Assembly (NCBI RefSeq): GCF_034651555.1
Contig: NZ_JAYEEQ010000005.1
Location: 1 to 64,000, forward strand
Reading direction: 5' to 3'
DNA length: 64,000 nt
Source of the DNA: Aurantibrevibacter litoralis
GTDB lineage: Bacteria; Bacteroidota; Bacteroidia; Flavobacteriales; Flavobacteriaceae
In this document: in pieces, positions 14,391 to 24,319 of the stretch
How the letters are laid out: each line of letters begins with the position of its first letter
Numbering within the stretch: the first letter of the stretch is position 1
Notes under the pieces: model-generated
The model's input: the letters and a program-made list of their open reading frames with translations, nothing else
What the model was told of the DNA's origin: nothing
Database searches by the model: none
Program-made: the position numbers and the translations under genes

Positions 14391-17123
14391 ATGGTACGAA
14401 AATTAATTTTTGTACTCCTCCTAACCTTTACCATATCGGTAATAATGGCTCAGGAACCATCTGTGGTTTTGGGCATTCTTAGCGACGCCCATACAAAAAC
14501 CCCTTTAAGCAGAGCCCTCATTCAACTAGAAGGAACACCGGTAATCGCTACACCACAAAGCAATGGAGATTTTAGACTAGAAACGAACCTAAAGGGGCCG
14601 TACATTCTTCGCATTTCCCTTAAGGACTATATTCTTAAACGTATTCCTGTTAGTTTAGAAGGTACTGAGGTTCGGTTAGGAACTATTTATCTGGAGCGTG
14701 ATATTGCTGTTGAAAAAGCAGATAATTTAATCACCTTAACCGACGACGATATTGCAGATGATGAAGGCACTTCCATAGCGACCGGACTTTTACAAGCCAC
14801 ACGGGATGTGTTTTTGAGTAGGGCTGCCTTTGATTTTGGTCAGGCTTTTTTTCGGGTAAGAGGATATGACTCGCAATATGGCAAAGTCCTGATCAATGGC
14901 ATCACAATGAACAAACTTTTTGATGGCCGACCACAATGGAATAATTGGGGAGGTTTAAATGATGTAACCCGATATCAAGAATTTACCCATGGATTACAGG
15001 CATCCGATTACACCTTTGGAAACATTTTAGGTGCAACCAATATCGATACCCGACCATCCCGATTTCGACCGGGTATTCGGTTGTCATCTTCGGCCTCGAA
15101 CAGAACGTATGCAGGGCGATTAATGACAACCTATAATTCTGGTCTTCAGGAAAATGGATGGGCCTTTAGCCTATCGGGTTCTAGAAGATGGGCGCAAGAA
15201 GGCTATATCGATGGCACGTTGTATGACGCCTATTCTTTGTTTGCTTCTGCAGAATATCAATGGAGTGCGCAACACAGTTTGCATGCAACCGCTTTTCTGG
15301 CTTCAAATCGCAGGGGACGTTCTTCCGCACTTACCGAGGAGGTTTTTGAAATAGCCGGCAGGACTTATAATCCGTATTGGGGCTTTCAAAACGGAGATAT
15401 TCGTAATTCTAGAGAGCGACGCATTCTAGAACCGATTGCCATGCTGAACCACTATTATACTTCTAAAAATTTTAGTTTAAACACGGGGGTTTCTGTACAA
15501 TTCGGTACAAATGCCCGAAGCCGATTGGGTTTTTTTAATGCTCCAAATCCCGATCCTACTTATTTTAGATATTTGCCGAGTTTTTATATTAACAGCCCCA
15601 TCGGAGCCAATTTTATAAGTGCCAATCTGGCTCGAGAGGGTTTTCTTGAAAATCCACAACTAAATTGGAGCAATGTCTATAGCGCCAATGCCGATGAAAA
15701 AGCGGCTTATGTGTTTTATGACGATGTTACCGACGATACCCTCTTTTCTGTCAATACCCTTGCAAATATAAAGATCAACACTAACGTGCAAGCAGATTTT
15801 GGGGTCACCTACAGAACACTTACATCCCGTAACTTTGCCGAGATTCAAGATTTGATGGGAGCATCCTTTCATGAAGACATAGATCCCTTTTCGGATACTA
15901 AAAATGATAGCAATGGGTCTATTTTTAAAAGTACCAATGAAGCTTTTAGTTATAATTTTAAACTAGATGCCAGCACAACAGAAACATTTGCCCAATTGCG
16001 ATTTACCTATCCCCGATGGGATGGTTTTATATCCGTAAGCTATAACAACACAGTATACCAGCGTAATGGCTTATTTCAAAACGAACGCTTTCCGGATAAT
16101 TCACTTGGCGAAAGCGAGGCCATTAGTTTTTCCAATTTTAGCGCTAAAAGTGGGTTCAGCTATAAATTAAATGGCCGGCATTGGGTCCAAATGAATGGTG
16201 CTTATTTGCAAACCCCGCCCGTTTTACAAAATGTGTTTATAAACCCTAGAGAAAACAATCAGCAGGTTCCCGATATTCAAAGCGAAAAAATTTCGACTGT
16301 AGACGTAAACTACTTTGTACGACTACCCGCCATAATGGCACGGCTAACTGCATTTTATACCCGTTTTCAAAAAACTACAGATATCAACTTTTTCTTTGTA
16401 AATGCCGGTGTGGGATCAGATTTTGTTCAAGAAGTAATAACTGATCTGGACAAATTACACAAGGGAGTAGAACTCGGAGTGGAATACCAAATATCGCCTT
16501 CCGTAAAACTTAGCGCCGTGGCCGCCATTGGATCCTATACATTTGCAAGCGACCCATTGGTAACCATAAATTTCGATACAGCCGGAGCAGAAGAAGATGT
16601 GCTCGATCCCGAAGGAAACATTAATTTGGGCATTGCCAAAATTAAAGACCTAAAACTTGCCCAAGGCCCACAAAAAGCCTACGCCTTTGGCATAGAATAC
16701 CGCGATCCAAAATACTGGTGGGTTGGCATGACCGCTAATTATTTGGCCGACAATTATGCGGCCATTTCAACCATTACTAGAACCTCAAGTTTTTCTATAA
16801 ATCCCGAAACCGGGCAACCATTCCCGGATGCTACGGAAGAACGTATAGCCCAATTATTGCAACAAAAACCTTTAGACGATTTTTATCTTTTGAACTTGGT
16901 TGGGGGTAAATCTTGGTTGCGTAACGGAAAATATATTAGTGTTTTTGCCAGCATCAACAATGTTTTCGATACGGTTTTTAGAACCGGAGGTTTTGAACAA
17001 AGCAGAAATGGAAATTTTGGACAACTACAGCAAGACAATTTAAGTGGTACACCCTCCTTTGCTCCAAAATATTGGTACGGCTATGGCCGTACTTATTTTT
17101 TGAATGTGGCGTATAGTTTTTAA
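14391..17123 (+). CDS. TonB-dependent receptor with carboxypeptidase-like N-terminal domain
   Basis: A 910-residue outer-membrane receptor. It has a signal peptide (LIFVLLLTFTISVIMAQE), a carboxypeptidase-regulatory-like domain (about 25-110; SVVLGILSDAHTKTPLSRAL), and a plug with RVRGYDSQYGKVLINGITMN. A long beta-barrel ends in the aromatic YGRTYFLNVAYSF. The canonical TonB box is not obvious. The substrate cannot be read from the sequence. The DUF5689 lipoprotein gene follows after 86 bp on the same strand, and a secreted nuclease gene is divergent upstream, so uptake of nucleic-acid fragments or nucleotides is the likeliest role. The 240-bp upstream region is very AT-rich, without a clean TAnnTTTG. 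Confidence 0.92.
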   Translation: MVRKLIFVLLLTFTISVIMAQEPSVVLGILSDAHTKTPLSRALIQLEGTPVIATPQSNGDFRLETNLKGPYILRISLKDYILKRIPVSLEGTEVRLGTIYLERDIAVEKADNLITLTDDDIADDEGTSIATGLLQATRDVFLSRAAFDFGQAFFRVRGYDSQYGKVLINGITMNKLFDGRPQWNNWGGLNDVTRYQEFTHGLQASDYTFGNILGATNIDTRPSRFRPGIRLSSSASNRTYAGRLMTTYNSGLQENGWAFSLSGSRRWAQEGYIDGTLYDAYSLFASAEYQWSAQHSLHATAFLASNRRGRSSALTEEVFEIAGRTYNPYWGFQNGDIRNSRERRILEPIAMLNHYYTSKNFSLNTGVSVQFGTNARSRLGFFNAPNPDPTYFRYLPSFYINSPIGANFISANLAREGFLENPQLNWSNVYSANADEKAAYVFYDDVTDDTLFSVNTLANIKINTNVQADFGVTYRTLTSRNFAEIQDLMGASFHEDIDPFSDTKNDSNGSIFKSTNEAFSYNFKLDASTTETFAQLRFTYPRWDGFISVSYNNTVYQRNGLFQNERFPDNSLGESEAISFSNFSAKSGFSYKLNGRHWVQMNGAYLQTPPVLQNVFINPRENNQQVPDIQSEKISTVDVNYFVRLPAIMARLTAFYTRFQKTTDINFFFVNAGVGSDFVQEVITDLDKLHKGVELGVEYQISPSVKLSAVAAIGSYTFASDPLVTINFDTAGAEEDVLDPEGNINLGIAKIKDLKLAQGPQKAYAFGIEYRDPKYWWVGMTANYLADNYAAISTITRTSSFSINPETGQPFPDATEERIAQLLQQKPLDDFYLLNLVGGKSWLRNGKYISVFASINNVFDTVFRTGGFEQSRNGNFGQLQQDNLSGTPSFAPKYWYGYGRTYFLNVAYSF

Positions 17124-17209
17124 AATAAAATGCGCAGTTAAGATTATAGATCTTCCAATAATAGGCAATTTAAAAAAGGATAATCGGTATGTTGTAAATA
17201 GTTGAAAGC

Positions 17210-18589
17210 ATGAAAACCAAGAAATTTTTACCTTTAAAAATTATTGTTCTGGTATGGGGAATACTGGTTTTAAGCAACTGCGTTAAGGATCGCAATTTTG
17301 ATGCGCCGGAAATTGACTGTGCGGAAAACCTTCAACCCACTGCAACCTTCAGTGATGTTAAAAATTTGTTTGACGGTGCCACCGTTCAAATTCAGGAAGA
17401 TATTGTTTTGGAAGGGTACATCGTGTCATCGGACCGAGCCGGAAACTTTTTCAACACCCTTTATTTTCAAAACAGTCCGGAAAATGCAACTGAGGGATTT
17501 CAAATCGACATTGATCTACGAGATTCTCATCTTTTTTATGGCTTAGGTCAAAAGGTGTATTTTAAGCTACAGGGTCTGTATTTAGGACGTACCCGAGGTG
17601 CATTTAAGTTGGGTGGTATCTTTACCGCTTTCGGGAATCTTTCCGTTGGCAGGCTTCCGGCTACGGTACTGCAACGCCATCTTTTTGTGGCTTGCGAAGA
17701 ACCGGCTCTAGTAAGAGCCCGAGAAACCACCATAGCGGCACTGGAAGACAGCATGGTGCATACCTTAATTCAATTAAACACCCTAGAATTTCTGGAAGAC
17801 GAAATAGACCTCCCATTTGCTTTGCCGCAGGAGGAAACTAAACGAACGCTAATAGATTGCAATGATAACACCCTGACACTTCTAAACAGCGGCTTTTCCG
17901 ATTTTCAGGCCAACGTACTCCCCCGGGGCAATGGAAGCATTACGGGTGTATTATTAAAAGACAACAACACCTTTCAATTGGTCATTCGCGATACAGATGA
18001 TATCCTTTTCAATGACGAACGCTGTCCCGAAATTATAGACGAATTTACGTCGGAGCACCTATTTATTTCGGAACTTGCCGATCCGGATAACAATGCAGGA
18101 GCACGTTTTGTAGAATTGTACAATGCAGGTACAGCAGCTTTGCCTTTAAAAGGATGGCGGTTAAACCGATATACCAATGCCAGCACTACAGTGAGTTCCA
18201 GTATAGATCTGTCCGATTTTACAATAGAAGCGGAACGTACTTTTGTTATTTCGCCCAATGCATCCGACTTTGAAACCATTTATGGATTTCCCCCGGATCT
18301 TGGCGTAGGCACCAATAGTCCGGCAGACTCTAACGGCGATGATAATCTGGAATTAGTGGATCCCTTTGGTGTTGTTATTGATAGGTTCGGTGTTATTGGG
18401 GTCGATGGTTCCGGAACCAACCATGAGTTCGAAGATGGCCGCGCATTTCGGAGGATGGAAATTACGCGTGGCAATCCGCTGTATACTTTTAGCGAATGGA
18501 TGATCTATAATGATACCGGTGATGCCGGAACCATTAATTCGCCCCAAAACGCACCGGAAGATTATTCGCCGGGAGAAAGAGGCCTGTAA
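17210..18589 (+). CDS. DUF5689 lipoprotein with lamin-tail domain
   Basis: A 459-residue surface or periplasmic lipoprotein; the lipobox ends at C24 (LVLSNCVKDR). Residues ~45-265 are DUF5689, an OB-like region (EDIVLEGYIVSSDRAGNFFN, GLGQKVYFKLQGLYLGRTRG). Residues ~280-430 are a lamin-tail domain (LFISELADPDNNAGARFVEL, LYNAGTAALPLKGWRL), common in extracellular nucleases and adhesins. It follows a TonB receptor gene directly and probably acts as its partner or nucleic-acid binding subunit; that role is an inference. In other flavobacteria the three genes stay together. Confidence 0.87.
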   Translation: MKTKKFLPLKIIVLVWGILVLSNCVKDRNFDAPEIDCAENLQPTATFSDVKNLFDGATVQIQEDIVLEGYIVSSDRAGNFFNTLYFQNSPENATEGFQIDIDLRDSHLFYGLGQKVYFKLQGLYLGRTRGAFKLGGIFTAFGNLSVGRLPATVLQRHLFVACEEPALVRARETTIAALEDSMVHTLIQLNTLEFLEDEIDLPFALPQEETKRTLIDCNDNTLTLLNSGFSDFQANVLPRGNGSITGVLLKDNNTFQLVIRDTDDILFNDERCPEIIDEFTSEHLFISELADPDNNAGARFVELYNAGTAALPLKGWRLNRYTNASTTVSSSIDLSDFTIEAERTFVISPNASDFETIYGFPPDLGVGTNSPADSNGDDNLELVDPFGVVIDRFGVIGVDGSGTNHEFEDGRAFRRMEITRGNPLYTFSEWMIYNDTGDAGTINSPQNAPEDYSPGERGL

Positions 18590-18668
18590 AAATGCATCTC
18601 CTATTTCATACTGCGCTGTAGCTACGAAATTTCACTTTTTAAAGCTACTTAAAATCGGTACTCTTTTG

Positions 18669-18676
18669 TAGCTTTG
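18669..18676 (+). promoter_or_regulatory. -7 element immediately before the nitrilase gene
   Basis: TAGCTTTG fits TAnnTTTG and ends exactly 4 nt before the ATG at 18681. Transcription would start at about the first base of the codon, giving a leaderless mRNA. No TTG is found 19-21 bp upstream. Confidence 0.6.
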
Positions 18677-18680
18677 GTAA

Positions 18681-19454
18681 ATGAATACGGAATTGCATAT
18701 TGCGCTATTACAATCTGAATTGATTTGGGAAAGTCCCCAACAAAATAGGGATGTCTTCACCGAAAAAATAACGGCCTTACCCAAGGATACTGATTTGGTA
18801 ATTCTTCCGGAAATGTTTACCACCGGATTTACCATGCACCCCGAAAATATTTCAAAAAAAGAAGGGGCAACAACGCTTCATTGGATGCAGACTCTTTCTC
18901 AAGAAAACAATATAGCCATAACCGGAAGTGTGGTCTTTTTTGAAGATGGACACTATTATAATCGTCTCCTTTTTGTAGAACCCAATGGAAAAGTAGCGGT
19001 CTATAATAAACGTCATACTTTTACATTGTCCGGCGAAGATAAGGTGTATAAGGCAGGTACGGAGAAGTTGATTGTAAATTACAAAGATTTTTCAATTTGC
19101 CCTTTAATCTGCTATGATTTGCGTTTTCCTGTGTGGTCTAGGAATGTTGACCGGTATGATGTCTTACTCTATGTTGCCAATTGGCCTAAGCCGCGCATTA
19201 AAGCTTGGGATACCTTGTTGCAAGCACGTGCCATAGAAAACATGGCCTATTGCATCGGTGTTAATAGAGTAGGCAAGGACGAAGTTGGACATGAATATCC
19301 AGGACATTCTGCCGTTTATGGGGTATTGGGAGAAACTTTGGCATTCGCTACTACAGAAGAAACAATTAAGGTCACTTTAAAAAAAGAGCCATTATCCACA
19401 GCTCGGGAAAAGCTAAAATTTCTAGAAGATAAGGATCATTTTAGTCTGGAATAA
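18681..19454 (+). CDS. Nitrilase-superfamily omega-amidase (YafV/Nit2-like)
   Basis: A 257-residue C-N hydrolase. The catalytic triad is E44 (VILPEMFTTGF), K110 (VYNKRHTF) and C144 (CPLICYDLRFPVW). The sequence around the cysteine (ICYDLRFPVWSRN) and the segment YVANWPKPRIKAWDTLLQAR are those of YafV/Nit2 enzymes. These hydrolyse alpha-ketoglutaramate or alpha-ketosuccinamate, so a role in amide repair after transamination is likely. The start is set by the -7 element that ends 4 nt before it. Its last 14 bp overlap the end of the convergent gene at 19441-21054. Confidence 0.9.
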   Translation: MNTELHIALLQSELIWESPQQNRDVFTEKITALPKDTDLVILPEMFTTGFTMHPENISKKEGATTLHWMQTLSQENNIAITGSVVFFEDGHYYNRLLFVEPNGKVAVYNKRHTFTLSGEDKVYKAGTEKLIVNYKDFSICPLICYDLRFPVWSRNVDRYDVLLYVANWPKPRIKAWDTLLQARAIENMAYCIGVNRVGKDEVGHEYPGHSAVYGVLGETLAFATTEETIKVTLKKEPLSTAREKLKFLEDKDHFSLE

Positions 19455-21054
19455 CAAAGGTCTGCTCCATATCCCAATTGGTGCGCACGTCGATAACATC
19501 CGGGTAATAGCGCACTTGTTCCGGTTGTATTTTTTGAAGGTAATTTCCGGTATCCCATTTTTGATTGCCATTTTCGTCAAAAATAACACGAAACACATAT
19601 TTTCCGGCCGGAATAAGGTTAAACTCGAAGCTTTTTGGTTCTGTAGCATAGAGGGTTCGTTTAACCACACCCTTTTCATCGGTCAATTGCAAGATTATGG
19701 GATAGGCTACCTTGCCGGCTATGGAGAATCTAAGATTTCCGTAATCGGCATACCCTTTAGTGGCTAACTGGAACTTTAGGGAATCATTAACACTGCCAAA
19801 GAAATCGGTTATGGCACCTTCATGTAACGCAAGACTGTATTTTTGGTTGGGAAGTCGCTCAAAATCAATATCGACCTTATTATCAAGGGTATCTAAATGC
19901 GCTGTAAACGTTACAGACACGGAATCCTGATCCATGAGCTGTAGTTTGGAAGAATCAAGTGCTACCAGTGGCGTATTGGCCAAAATGGAAAATGGCGATG
20001 CAAAGTCTAACGTACCCCTCTGGTTGGCCGATAACACCAAGGTGTCTAAGGGCAGTTTTCTACTTCGAACGGTAAAGGTATCTTTAAGACTCATTTTCTC
20101 ATTGGTTACTACAAATTGTATAGAATCTGCCTCAAAGGGTGTAAACCAGAAATCTAACGAATCTTTGTCGCGTTGTTTCCTTAGTAGTGTTCGTACGGTA
20201 TCCGGAAGTGGTACTAAGGGGGCTATATCGATATCTTCCCGGATTCCCTGATAGCCAAAGATTATTTTGTTTTTGGCAGCCAAACTGGGCACGCTTATGG
20301 TGTAGTCCGGCACTTCCTTAAATAAATTTAAAAGATAAATAGAATCTGTAGGCAACCTAATAGTATCTGTTAAAAAGGCGATTTTATCTACTTTTTGATC
20401 AAACTTATTATTATTCCCCTTGTCCTTTAAGCCGAATAAGGCATACTTCCCTTCTTTAAGATTCTTTAAATGGAAAATGGTAGTGCTATCCAAGGTATTG
20501 GTGATGTAGTTGGGTAATTTTTGGTATACGGTAGAATCGGTATACATACTGTCCAGTTCATACAAAAGGACACTAATAAACGTTTCTGCTCTGCGGTTAA
20601 AGGCGTCTTTTACGACACCCGATAGGGAAAGAGAATCTATATAATCACCGGTAGAAAAAACATAGGTTAAAAAGCTATTGGGATTTCCCTCGTTATTGTC
20701 CACAATACTATACCCAAAGTTAAAGGTATAGGTGGTATTTTCCCTGAGGGTATCCTTAATAAGAATTTCAACAACCTTGCTGGTTCCACCTTGAGGTTTT
20801 ATTACAGGTGCATAGGTAAGTGGTGGGGAAACAATAAGTTGCTCTTGCACCTTGTTTAGCTTAATATATTCGTCAAAATATAAACGTATTCGTTTTTCTT
20901 TAAAATTAATACTCATATTTGGGGGTACTGCCTTTATCAGTTTTGGCGGAATAATATCTTTTATTCCCCCGGTAGGGGTTCCTCTTCTGGCACATTGAAA
21001 GAGTGCTGATATTGATAATAAGAGGAACAAGCCTCCCAGAAAACGCTGCAGCAT
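19441..21054 (-). CDS. Lipoprotein with SbsA-type Ig-like domain
   Basis: A 537-residue exported lipoprotein, with the lipobox ending at C21 (SISALFQCARRG). Residues 24-130 form a bacterial Ig-like domain of the SbsA type: TGGIKDIIPPKLIKAVPPNM, then RIRLYFDEYIKLN and TYTFNFGYSIVDNNEGNPN. The rest is a long run of beta-rich segments ending EQVRYYPDVIDVRTNWDMEQ. The family is ubiquitous in flavobacteria and lies in the envelope; its role is unknown. It is followed upstream by the comF-like gene in the same direction, 53 bp apart at the other end. The 14-bp convergent overlap with the nitrilase leaves no room for a terminator. Confidence 0.83.
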   Translation of the reverse strand: MLQRFLGGLFLLLSISALFQCARRGTPTGGIKDIIPPKLIKAVPPNMSINFKEKRIRLYFDEYIKLNKVQEQLIVSPPLTYAPVIKPQGGTSKVVEILIKDTLRENTTYTFNFGYSIVDNNEGNPNSFLTYVFSTGDYIDSLSLSGVVKDAFNRRAETFISVLLYELDSMYTDSTVYQKLPNYITNTLDSTTIFHLKNLKEGKYALFGLKDKGNNNKFDQKVDKIAFLTDTIRLPTDSIYLLNLFKEVPDYTISVPSLAAKNKIIFGYQGIREDIDIAPLVPLPDTVRTLLRKQRDKDSLDFWFTPFEADSIQFVVTNEKMSLKDTFTVRSRKLPLDTLVLSANQRGTLDFASPFSILANTPLVALDSSKLQLMDQDSVSVTFTAHLDTLDNKVDIDFERLPNQKYSLALHEGAITDFFGSVNDSLKFQLATKGYADYGNLRFSIAGKVAYPIILQLTDEKGVVKRTLYATEPKSFEFNLIPAGKYVFRVIFDENGNQKWDTGNYLQKIQPEQVRYYPDVIDVRTNWDMEQTFVIPD

Positions 21055-21107
21055 AATATGCTAAATAATAGGTTGCAAAGTAACAACTAATTTGTATAAT
21101 GCTAAAA

Positions 21108-21812
21108 TTAGATCGTTACGGCCATAGTCGCAATATAAATGGTAACATCTTCGGCTTTTTTGATGGCGCGGGCACAGGATTCTAAGGTGGCACCGGTAGT
21201 TAGAACATCATCTATCAATAATACCCTTTTGTGTTGCAACACCGTGGCATCGACGATACTAAAAAGCGCGTTGTGATTTTGCCACCGCCCTAGCCGACTC
21301 TTTTTGGTTTGGGTACGTGTATTGGCTGTTTTAAAAAGAATATCGTCTGCATAGTGCGCTTTTAAATGAAACGCCAATCGTTTACCAAACGCACTCACTT
21401 GATTGTAGCCTCGTTTCCGTAATTTATGTTTATGAAGGGGTACAGGAATAACGTAATCGATCTCCTTTAAAGTAGAATCCTCCTTTAAAATCTCGCCCCA
21501 CCAGTTGCCCAAAAAAACACCAATTTCTTGTTGATTTTTGTACTTTAAGTAATGAATTAGCGTTTTAGCAATGCCCTTGGGTGTAAAAAAAAGAAAGGAA
21601 TTGGCCTTTTTTATGTCTATTCTGCCATAGAAAATACGGTCAACTGGGTTTTCATCGGTAAAATTGTAATCGGTGAGTGGTAATTGATTTCGACAAACGG
21701 TACACAATAATCGTTCACCTTTACGCAGGGATGCATTACATCCAAAACACACTGTAGGTACTAGGATGTTGTTGATATCATTTAGTATCTTTGAGAGCTC
21801 AGTAAGCATCAA
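21108..21812 (-). CDS. comF: ComF family phosphoribosyltransferase-like protein
   Basis: A 234-residue ComF protein. It has an N-terminal zinc ribbon (CFGCNASLRKGERLLCTVC), a middle region with YVIPVPLHKHKLRKRGYNQV, and the PRTase loop VLLIDDVLTTGATLESCARA. ComF is needed in naturally competent bacteria for uptake of single-stranded DNA into the cytosol, although PRTase activity is unproven. Many flavobacteria carry the gene without known competence. It lies divergently next to the coiled-coil gene at 21839, with only 26 bp between the starts. Confidence 0.9.
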   Translation of the reverse strand: MMLTELSKILNDINNILVPTVCFGCNASLRKGERLLCTVCRNQLPLTDYNFTDENPVDRIFYGRIDIKKANSFLFFTPKGIAKTLIHYLKYKNQQEIGVFLGNWWGEILKEDSTLKEIDYVIPVPLHKHKLRKRGYNQVSAFGKRLAFHLKAHYADDILFKTANTRTQTKKSRLGRWQNHNALFSIVDATVLQHKRVLLIDDVLTTGATLESCARAIKKAEDVTIYIATMAVTI

Positions 21813-21838
21813 ATCTTTACTTTAACCTACAAATTTAA

Positions 21839-22735
21839 ATGGAGCTTCAAGATACGAAATTCAACTATAAAATTATACTTGCTGCCTTGGTGGCTATTAT
21901 AGTTGGTGTCCTTATTGCATTTTATTACAGCTATGCCCATTCTCAAAGTCAGATTATTTTTCTTGAGCAAGAAAAAGACCTATTAATTAAGGATTTAACC
22001 ATTGTACGTGCCGATGTGGATCGTTTATCGGCCTTGAATGAAGTGAACGAAATTGAACTTCAGGATTCCCGATTTCGCATACAACAATTGTTAGATTCTG
22101 TGGGCAGACTCAGTTTTTCGGTAGATAAACTACGGGATTATAGAAGAGAAATGCGCATTTTACAAGCCAAAAATGATAGTCTAAAACTCAATAATAATTA
22201 CCTGAAGTATAACAATATGCTTCTTACCAATAAATACGAAGAAACTCGAAAAACGATAGAAGAACTTCGGGGAAAAAGTAGTTCATTGGCAGAAGCGGAG
22301 GCCTTGCTTCGACGAAAAAATTTAGAACTTAGTCGCGAACTAAAAACTAAAAATTATTTAAGCCTCGATAATGCCGAAGGCAGTGGTTTTAGGCTACGAT
22401 CAGACAGGCCTATTAAAACCACAAAAGCATCGACCATAGAAAAATTAAGGGGTTGTGTCACCATTATGAAAAATCCCAATGCCGTTGCGGCAGAAAGGGT
22501 AATTTATCTTCAATTTTTAAGTCCCAACATGCGTATCATAGAAGACAATGCCAATGTAATATCCGTGAACGGAAATACATACAGCAAGCGTGTAGAGCTT
22601 ATTTTTACAGGCGACGAAATGAGTGTCTGCGATTTTATTACCATTCCCGAAGGATCCTTACCCGAAGGCACGTATACCCTAAATGTTTTTGAAGACGAAA
22701 AATTATTGGCTTCATCTGAATTTCAGTTAAAATAA
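21839..22735 (+). CDS. Membrane-anchored coiled-coil protein of unknown function
   Basis: A 298-residue protein with one N-terminal membrane helix (about 13-31; IILAALVAIIVGVLIAFYYS). A coiled coil follows over residues ~37-175 with regular heptads (LEQEKDLLIKDLTIV, LAEAEALLRRKNLELSRELK). The C-terminal beta-rich domain (~205-298) begins RGCVTIMKNPNAVAAERVIY and ends TYTLNVFEDEKLLASSEFQL. This domain probably faces the periplasm. Similar proteins are common in flavobacteria and unnamed. The gene precedes glyS, but glyS has its own promoter. Confidence 0.75.
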   Translation: MELQDTKFNYKIILAALVAIIVGVLIAFYYSYAHSQSQIIFLEQEKDLLIKDLTIVRADVDRLSALNEVNEIELQDSRFRIQQLLDSVGRLSFSVDKLRDYRREMRILQAKNDSLKLNNNYLKYNNMLLTNKYEETRKTIEELRGKSSSLAEAEALLRRKNLELSRELKTKNYLSLDNAEGSGFRLRSDRPIKTTKASTIEKLRGCVTIMKNPNAVAAERVIYLQFLSPNMRIIEDNANVISVNGNTYSKRVELIFTGDEMSVCDFITIPEGSLPEGTYTLNVFEDEKLLASSEFQLK

Positions 22736-22736
22736 A

Positions 22737-22768
22737 TTGCGGCTTTAAAGGGTAAAATTCTATTTTTG
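22737..22768 (+). promoter_or_regulatory. glyS promoter
   Basis: TTG at 22737-22739, a 21-bp spacer, and the -7 element TATTTTTG at 22761-22768 fit the Bacteroidota primary sigma factor promoter. The element ends 4 nt before the ATG at 22773, so the transcript should be leaderless. Confidence 0.7.
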
Positions 22769-22772
22769 CCGC

Positions 22773-24317
22773 ATGGCAGCACAAGACGAAGATTTCAAAA
22801 AAGTAATATCCCACGCTAAGGAATACGGTTATGTATTCCCATCTAGCGAAATATATGACGGCCTGAGCGCCGTTTATGATTACGGACAAAACGGGGCAGA
22901 GTTAAAAAACAACATAAAGCAGTATTGGTGGAAAGCCATGGTGCAATTAAACCAAAACATCGTGGGGCTAGACGCTGCCATTTTTATGCACCCTACCACA
23001 TGGAAAGCCTCTGGCCATGTAGATGCATTTAATGATCCTCTTATAGACAATAAAGATTCCAAGAAACGATACCGAGCAGATGTTTTGATTGAAGACTATG
23101 TAGGTAAACTGGAAGAAAAAATACAAAAAGAGGTAGACAAAGCCAAAAATCGTTTTGGGGAAACTTTTGATAAAGCACAATTTCTGGCCACCAACCAACG
23201 GGTAATAGAATATCAGGAAAAGGCCGAGACCATACTAAAACGAATGGGGAAATCCCTAGCCAATGAAGATTTAGCCGACGTTAAAAAACTCATAGAAGAA
23301 TTGGAAATTGCATGTCCGCTTTCGGGTTCCAAAAACTGGACAGATGTGAAGCAATTTAATTTAATGTTTGGCACCAAACTAGGTGCTTCGGCAGAGCATG
23401 CTATGGATTTGTACCTACGTCCCGAAACGGCCCAAGGTATTTTTGTCAACTTCTTAAATGTACAAAAGAGTGGGCGCCTCAAAATACCTTTTGGCATTGC
23501 GCAAATCGGAAAGGCGTTCCGCAACGAAATTGTGGCGAGGCAATTTATTTTTCGTATGAGGGAATTTGAACAGATGGAAATGCAATTTTTTATCCGCCCG
23601 GGCTCACAGAAGGAATGGTACGAGATCTGGAAAGAAAAACGAATGCAATGGCATTTATCTTTAGGAATGGGCGAAGAAAATTATCGCTTCCACGATCATG
23701 ATAAACTGGCCCATTATGCCGATGCTGCTGCTGATATCGAATTTAAATTTCCCTTTGGTTTCAAAGAACTGGAAGGCATCCATTCTAGAACCGATTTTGA
23801 TTTGGGCAGCCATGAGAAATATTCGGGTAAAAAATTACAATATTTTGATCCGGAACTCAACGAAAGTTATGTGCCTTATGTATTGGAAACCTCTATTGGT
23901 GTAGACCGAATGTTTCTGGCTATTTTCTCTAAATCTCTGAAAGAAGAACCATTAGAAAACGGAACTACCCGTACCGTATTAAAGCTTCCGGCGGTATTAG
24001 CACCTGTTAAGGCTGCGGTATTCCCCTTAGTTAAAAAAGACGGACTGCCTCAATTGGCACAGACCATAATAGACGATCTAAAATGGGATTTCCGTGTTCT
24101 TTATGATGAAAAAGATGCCGTAGGGCGTCGTTATAGACGCCAAGATGCTGCCGGCACCCCTTTTTGCATTACAGTAGACCATCAGAGCCTAGAAGACCAT
24201 ACCGTAACCTTACGACAGAGAGATACTATGGAGCAGCAGCGCGTACCCCTAACCGGTTTAAAGGAAATTATAGACCGGGAAGTGAACATAAAATACTGGC
24301 TTCAGAAATTAGTATAA
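22773..24317 (+). CDS. glyS: Glycyl-tRNA synthetase (class II, homodimeric)
   Basis: A 514-residue enzyme that charges tRNA-Gly. It has the normal N-terminus (FKKVISHAKEYGYVFPSSEI, DGLSAVYDYGQNGAELKNNI), motif 2 with FRNEIVARQFIFRMREFEQM, motif 3 with LETSIGVDRMFLAIF, and the anticodon-binding domain from about residue 410 (LAPVKAAVFPLVKKDGLPQL). This is the eukaryote/archaea-like alpha2 type, usual in Bacteroidota. The start is fixed by alignment with family N-termini and by the promoter ending 4 nt before it. Only 2 bp separate its stop from that of the convergent TonB receptor gene. Confidence 0.95.
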   Translation: MAAQDEDFKKVISHAKEYGYVFPSSEIYDGLSAVYDYGQNGAELKNNIKQYWWKAMVQLNQNIVGLDAAIFMHPTTWKASGHVDAFNDPLIDNKDSKKRYRADVLIEDYVGKLEEKIQKEVDKAKNRFGETFDKAQFLATNQRVIEYQEKAETILKRMGKSLANEDLADVKKLIEELEIACPLSGSKNWTDVKQFNLMFGTKLGASAEHAMDLYLRPETAQGIFVNFLNVQKSGRLKIPFGIAQIGKAFRNEIVARQFIFRMREFEQMEMQFFIRPGSQKEWYEIWKEKRMQWHLSLGMGEENYRFHDHDKLAHYADAAADIEFKFPFGFKELEGIHSRTDFDLGSHEKYSGKKLQYFDPELNESYVPYVLETSIGVDRMFLAIFSKSLKEEPLENGTTRTVLKLPAVLAPVKAAVFPLVKKDGLPQLAQTIIDDLKWDFRVLYDEKDAVGRRYRRQDAAGTPFCITVDHQSLEDHTVTLRQRDTMEQQRVPLTGLKEIIDREVNIKYWLQKLV

Positions 24318-24319
24318 GG

